Shown here: in pieces, positions 62,348-64,000 of the stretch
Numbering within the stretch: position 1 is the stretch's first letter
Layout of the letters: each line of letters starts with the position of its first letter
Assembly (NCBI GenBank): GCA_030267565.1
Contig: BRXU01000066.1
Coordinates: 1-64,000 of the forward strand
Direction: 5' to 3'
DNA length: 64,000 nt
Origin: Pleodorina starrii
Taxonomy: Eukaryota; Chlorophyta; Chlorophyceae; Chlamydomonadales; Volvocaceae
Notes under the pieces: generated by a model
The model's database searches: none
Seen by the model: the letters and a program-made list of their open reading frames with translations, nothing else
What the model was told of the DNA's origin: nothing
Made by a program: the position numbers and the translations under genes

Positions 62348-63535
62348 GTGAGACGTCCGGGCCGTGGATCCGCCGCTGTGGCTGTGGCCGTGCTGGTGAC
62401 CGTTCTGACAAACATGCCGGTGTTTCTTCTCGGGGCGCTGGCCACGGAGATCACCGCAACAATCGGTGTCCCGGCCTACGGGGTCGGCCTGGCCGTGGGG
62501 GTCTACTGGGTCGCGGCCGCCCTCACCTCCGCGTGCACCGGTGTGATTGGTCGTGTGCTTAGCGAGAAAGGCATGGGCATCACCGCCTTGCTGCTGGCGA
62601 TACTAAGCCTCACCGGCAGCGCGTCCTGGATTCCTGCGTGGCCGTGGCTGATTGTGTGGGCATGCCTGGGGGGACTCGGGAACGGTCTGGGGCACCCTTC
62701 CTCCAACCACTTGCTCGTCACGCACATCCCAGCCTCTTCGCGCGGGCTGGCCTTCGGGGTGAAACAGGCCGCGGTCCCTCTGGCGGGGCTGGTCGCCGGC
62801 GTCTCGGTCCCTCTGGTGGCGTTGATTCTGGGCTGGCCCGTGGCCTTTCTGCTGATGGCCGTCCTGGGCGTGCTCGTACTGGTTCCTGTGACCCTGACCC
62901 GGACCATGCCTGCCGCCATGGGCGCGACTCGGCCGGCGGGGCAATGGGATCCTCAGTTGCGTTCGGCGTTGGTGTTAATGGCCGCGATGACGATGTTCGC
63001 GGGCGGTGCCGTCACTTCCGCCGTGGCCTTTGCCGTGATCGGCTCGCTGGAGCGGGGGATTACAGTCGGCCCGGCTGGTGTGCTTCTGGCCGTCGGCAGC
63101 GCCTTAGGAGCCGCGACCCGTATCGTGATCGGCGGGGTCGTCGACCGAGGCGGCGTGTCGGCTCTTTCTCTGATCCAGACAGCACTCATAGTCTGTGCCG
63201 TCGGACTTTCACTCATGGCGATCCCCACCACCTGGAGCTACGTGGTAGGTGTCCTGCTCGCGGCGGGCCTGGGGTGGGGGTGGCCGGGTCTGGTGCACTT
63301 CCTCATCTCACACATGGCACCTGGGGCCACCGCGGCGGCCACCGGCATCGTCCAGACCGGCACGTACATCGGCAATACCATCGGTCCCGTGCTCACCGGG
63401 GTGGTTCTCAGCCTCGGTAACTCGACACTGACCTGGGCGATGCTCGCCATTATGGCAACCGTTGCCGTGGTCATCTCCTTCTTCTTCGGGCACCGACTAC
63501 GGAAAATCGACTCTCTGGAATGGCCGCTGAGCTGA
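62348..63535 (+). CDS. MFS transporter
   Basis: 395 residues from a GTG, with 12 predicted helices. The helix 2-3 loop is VLSEKGMGI and helix 5 contains the antiporter-like GLGNGLGHPSSNHLL; later helices carry AVIGSLERGITVGPAGVLLAVGSALGAATRI and GWGWPGLVHFLISHMAPGATAAATGIVQTG. The C-terminus is short and basic. The substrate is unknown; the pattern resembles nitrate/aromatic-acid or CynX-like families. A convergent IclR-type regulator follows, which may control it. Confidence 0.88.
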   Translation: MRRPGRGSAAVAVAVLVTVLTNMPVFLLGALATEITATIGVPAYGVGLAVGVYWVAAALTSACTGVIGRVLSEKGMGITALLLAILSLTGSASWIPAWPWLIVWACLGGLGNGLGHPSSNHLLVTHIPASSRGLAFGVKQAAVPLAGLVAGVSVPLVALILGWPVAFLLMAVLGVLVLVPVTLTRTMPAAMGATRPAGQWDPQLRSALVLMAAMTMFAGGAVTSAVAFAVIGSLERGITVGPAGVLLAVGSALGAATRIVIGGVVDRGGVSALSLIQTALIVCAVGLSLMAIPTTWSYVVGVLLAAGLGWGWPGLVHFLISHMAPGATAAATGIVQTGTYIGNTIGPVLTGVVLSLGNSTLTWAMLAIMATVAVVISFFFGHRLRKIDSLEWPLS

Positions 63536-63577
63536 AGCGGTCCTGTCCACGAACCCCAGCGTCCCCCATCGAGATCC

Positions 63578-64000
63578 CTAAACGAGCAAGCCGTGGATGT
63601 CTTTGGCGGCTGTCTCGAGCATGACCCCGAGTTCTGTGCGGAGTTGTTCAGTCATGCGGTGGGCGGGCACGGATACGTTGATCCCGTAGTACTTGCCGCT
63701 CGGGCTGGTGAGGGGAACAGCGACTGACATGACGCCGTCTTCGCTTTCTTCCTGGCTCGTGGAGTATCCGGTTTGCCGGATTGTTTCGAGGGCACGCTCC
63801 AGATCGGAACGGGAGGTGATGGATCCCTTGGTGAGCCCCGGGAGCTCTTCATGTGGGTACAGGGCGTGCAATTGTTCCGTGGTAAGGAGGCTCAGCATTG
63901 CTTTGCCCGTTGCGGTGCAGTTGGCCGGAAGCATCGCGCCCTGACGTGAGGCGACGCGGACGGCGCGTTGGCTCTCGATGGCCTCGAGGAAGTGTGTATT
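63578..64000 (-). CDS. IclR-family transcriptional regulator, partial
   Basis: Only the C-terminal ~140 residues lie in the window; the gene runs off the right edge. The effector-binding domain is clear: NTHFLEAIESQRAVRVASRQG, PANCTATGKAMLSLL, LPGLTKGSITSRSDLERALETIRQTGYSTSQEESEDGVMSVAVPL, and YYGINVSVPAHRMTEQ. The DNA-binding winged helix lies outside. Convergent with the MFS gene and a likely regulator of small-molecule transport or catabolism. Confidence 0.9.
   Translation of the reverse strand, partial: NTHFLEAIESQRAVRVASRQGAMLPANCTATGKAMLSLLTTEQLHALYPHEELPGLTKGSITSRSDLERALETIRQTGYSTSQEESEDGVMSVAVPLTSPSGKYYGINVSVPAHRMTEQLRTELGVMLETAAKDIHGLLV

Overview
The window is high-GC actinobacterial DNA. 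Codon use, GTG starts, GTGA/ATGA coupled genes, two Lsr2-type nucleoid proteins and the insertion-sequence families suggest Micrococcales, perhaps Micrococcaceae (Kocuria, Micrococcus or Arthrobacter-like); the genus is inference. A replication initiator at 48.4-49.8 kb, a small ribbon-helix-helix-like gene and a parA/partner operon with upstream iterons make it most likely a large plasmid or plasmid-derived accessory region.

Layout. 1-5.5 kb is decayed DNA: remnants of an OmpR-type two-component system, a DUF418/heparan-acetyltransferase-like membrane protein and an acyltransferase-3/SGNH protein, all with several frameshifts. 5.6-9.98 kb holds small uncharacterised genes bracketed by two direct copies of a 24-26 bp repeat; a third copy lies at 61.97 kb, and a 28-C homopolymer at 6657-6684. 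10.0-15.1 kb holds membrane proteins and a MacB-like ABC exporter. 15.2-21.6 kb is an IS pile-up: IS110, then an IS481 element split by an IS1380 element, then an IS5 element. 22.4 kb has a PIN-domain protein. 23.5-30.8 kb has a serine resolvase whose res region is split by a 6.5 kb Tn402/Tn5053-like transposon (TniA, TniB, TniQ and a resolvase). 30.9-42.3 kb carries two copies of a two-gene unit (a ~160-residue protein plus Lsr2), and between them galU and a PelG-PelF exopolysaccharide module with two putative glycoside hydrolases. 42.4-44.3 kb is a Trp-Pro-Asp repeat protein cut by a second IS110. 44.5-47.4 kb has an HsdR-N-like nuclease and a membrane-anchored metalloprotease. 48.4-53.6 kb is the plasmid core. 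54.4-58.2 kb has a second IS5, a second resolvase with an uninterrupted res, an AbiV-family gene and a second IS481. 58.4-61.2 kb is a lower-GC island with two uncharacterised genes, a tiny ORF and a SEFIR/TIR protein. 61.4-64 kb carries ferritin, an MFS transporter and a partial IclR regulator.

How the parts work together. GalU supplies UDP-glucose next to a PelF/PelG-like synthase and transporter, so the centre looks like a surface-polysaccharide cargo. Lsr2 would silence acquired DNA, and its conserved partner genes are a possible uncharacterised regulatory family; one orphan partner rides inside the Tn402-like transposon. AbiV, SEFIR/TIR, HsdR-N and PIN genes make a scattered set of likely anti-phage functions. 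The resolvase copies and the IS110 copies are each in inverted orientation, so large inversions are possible.
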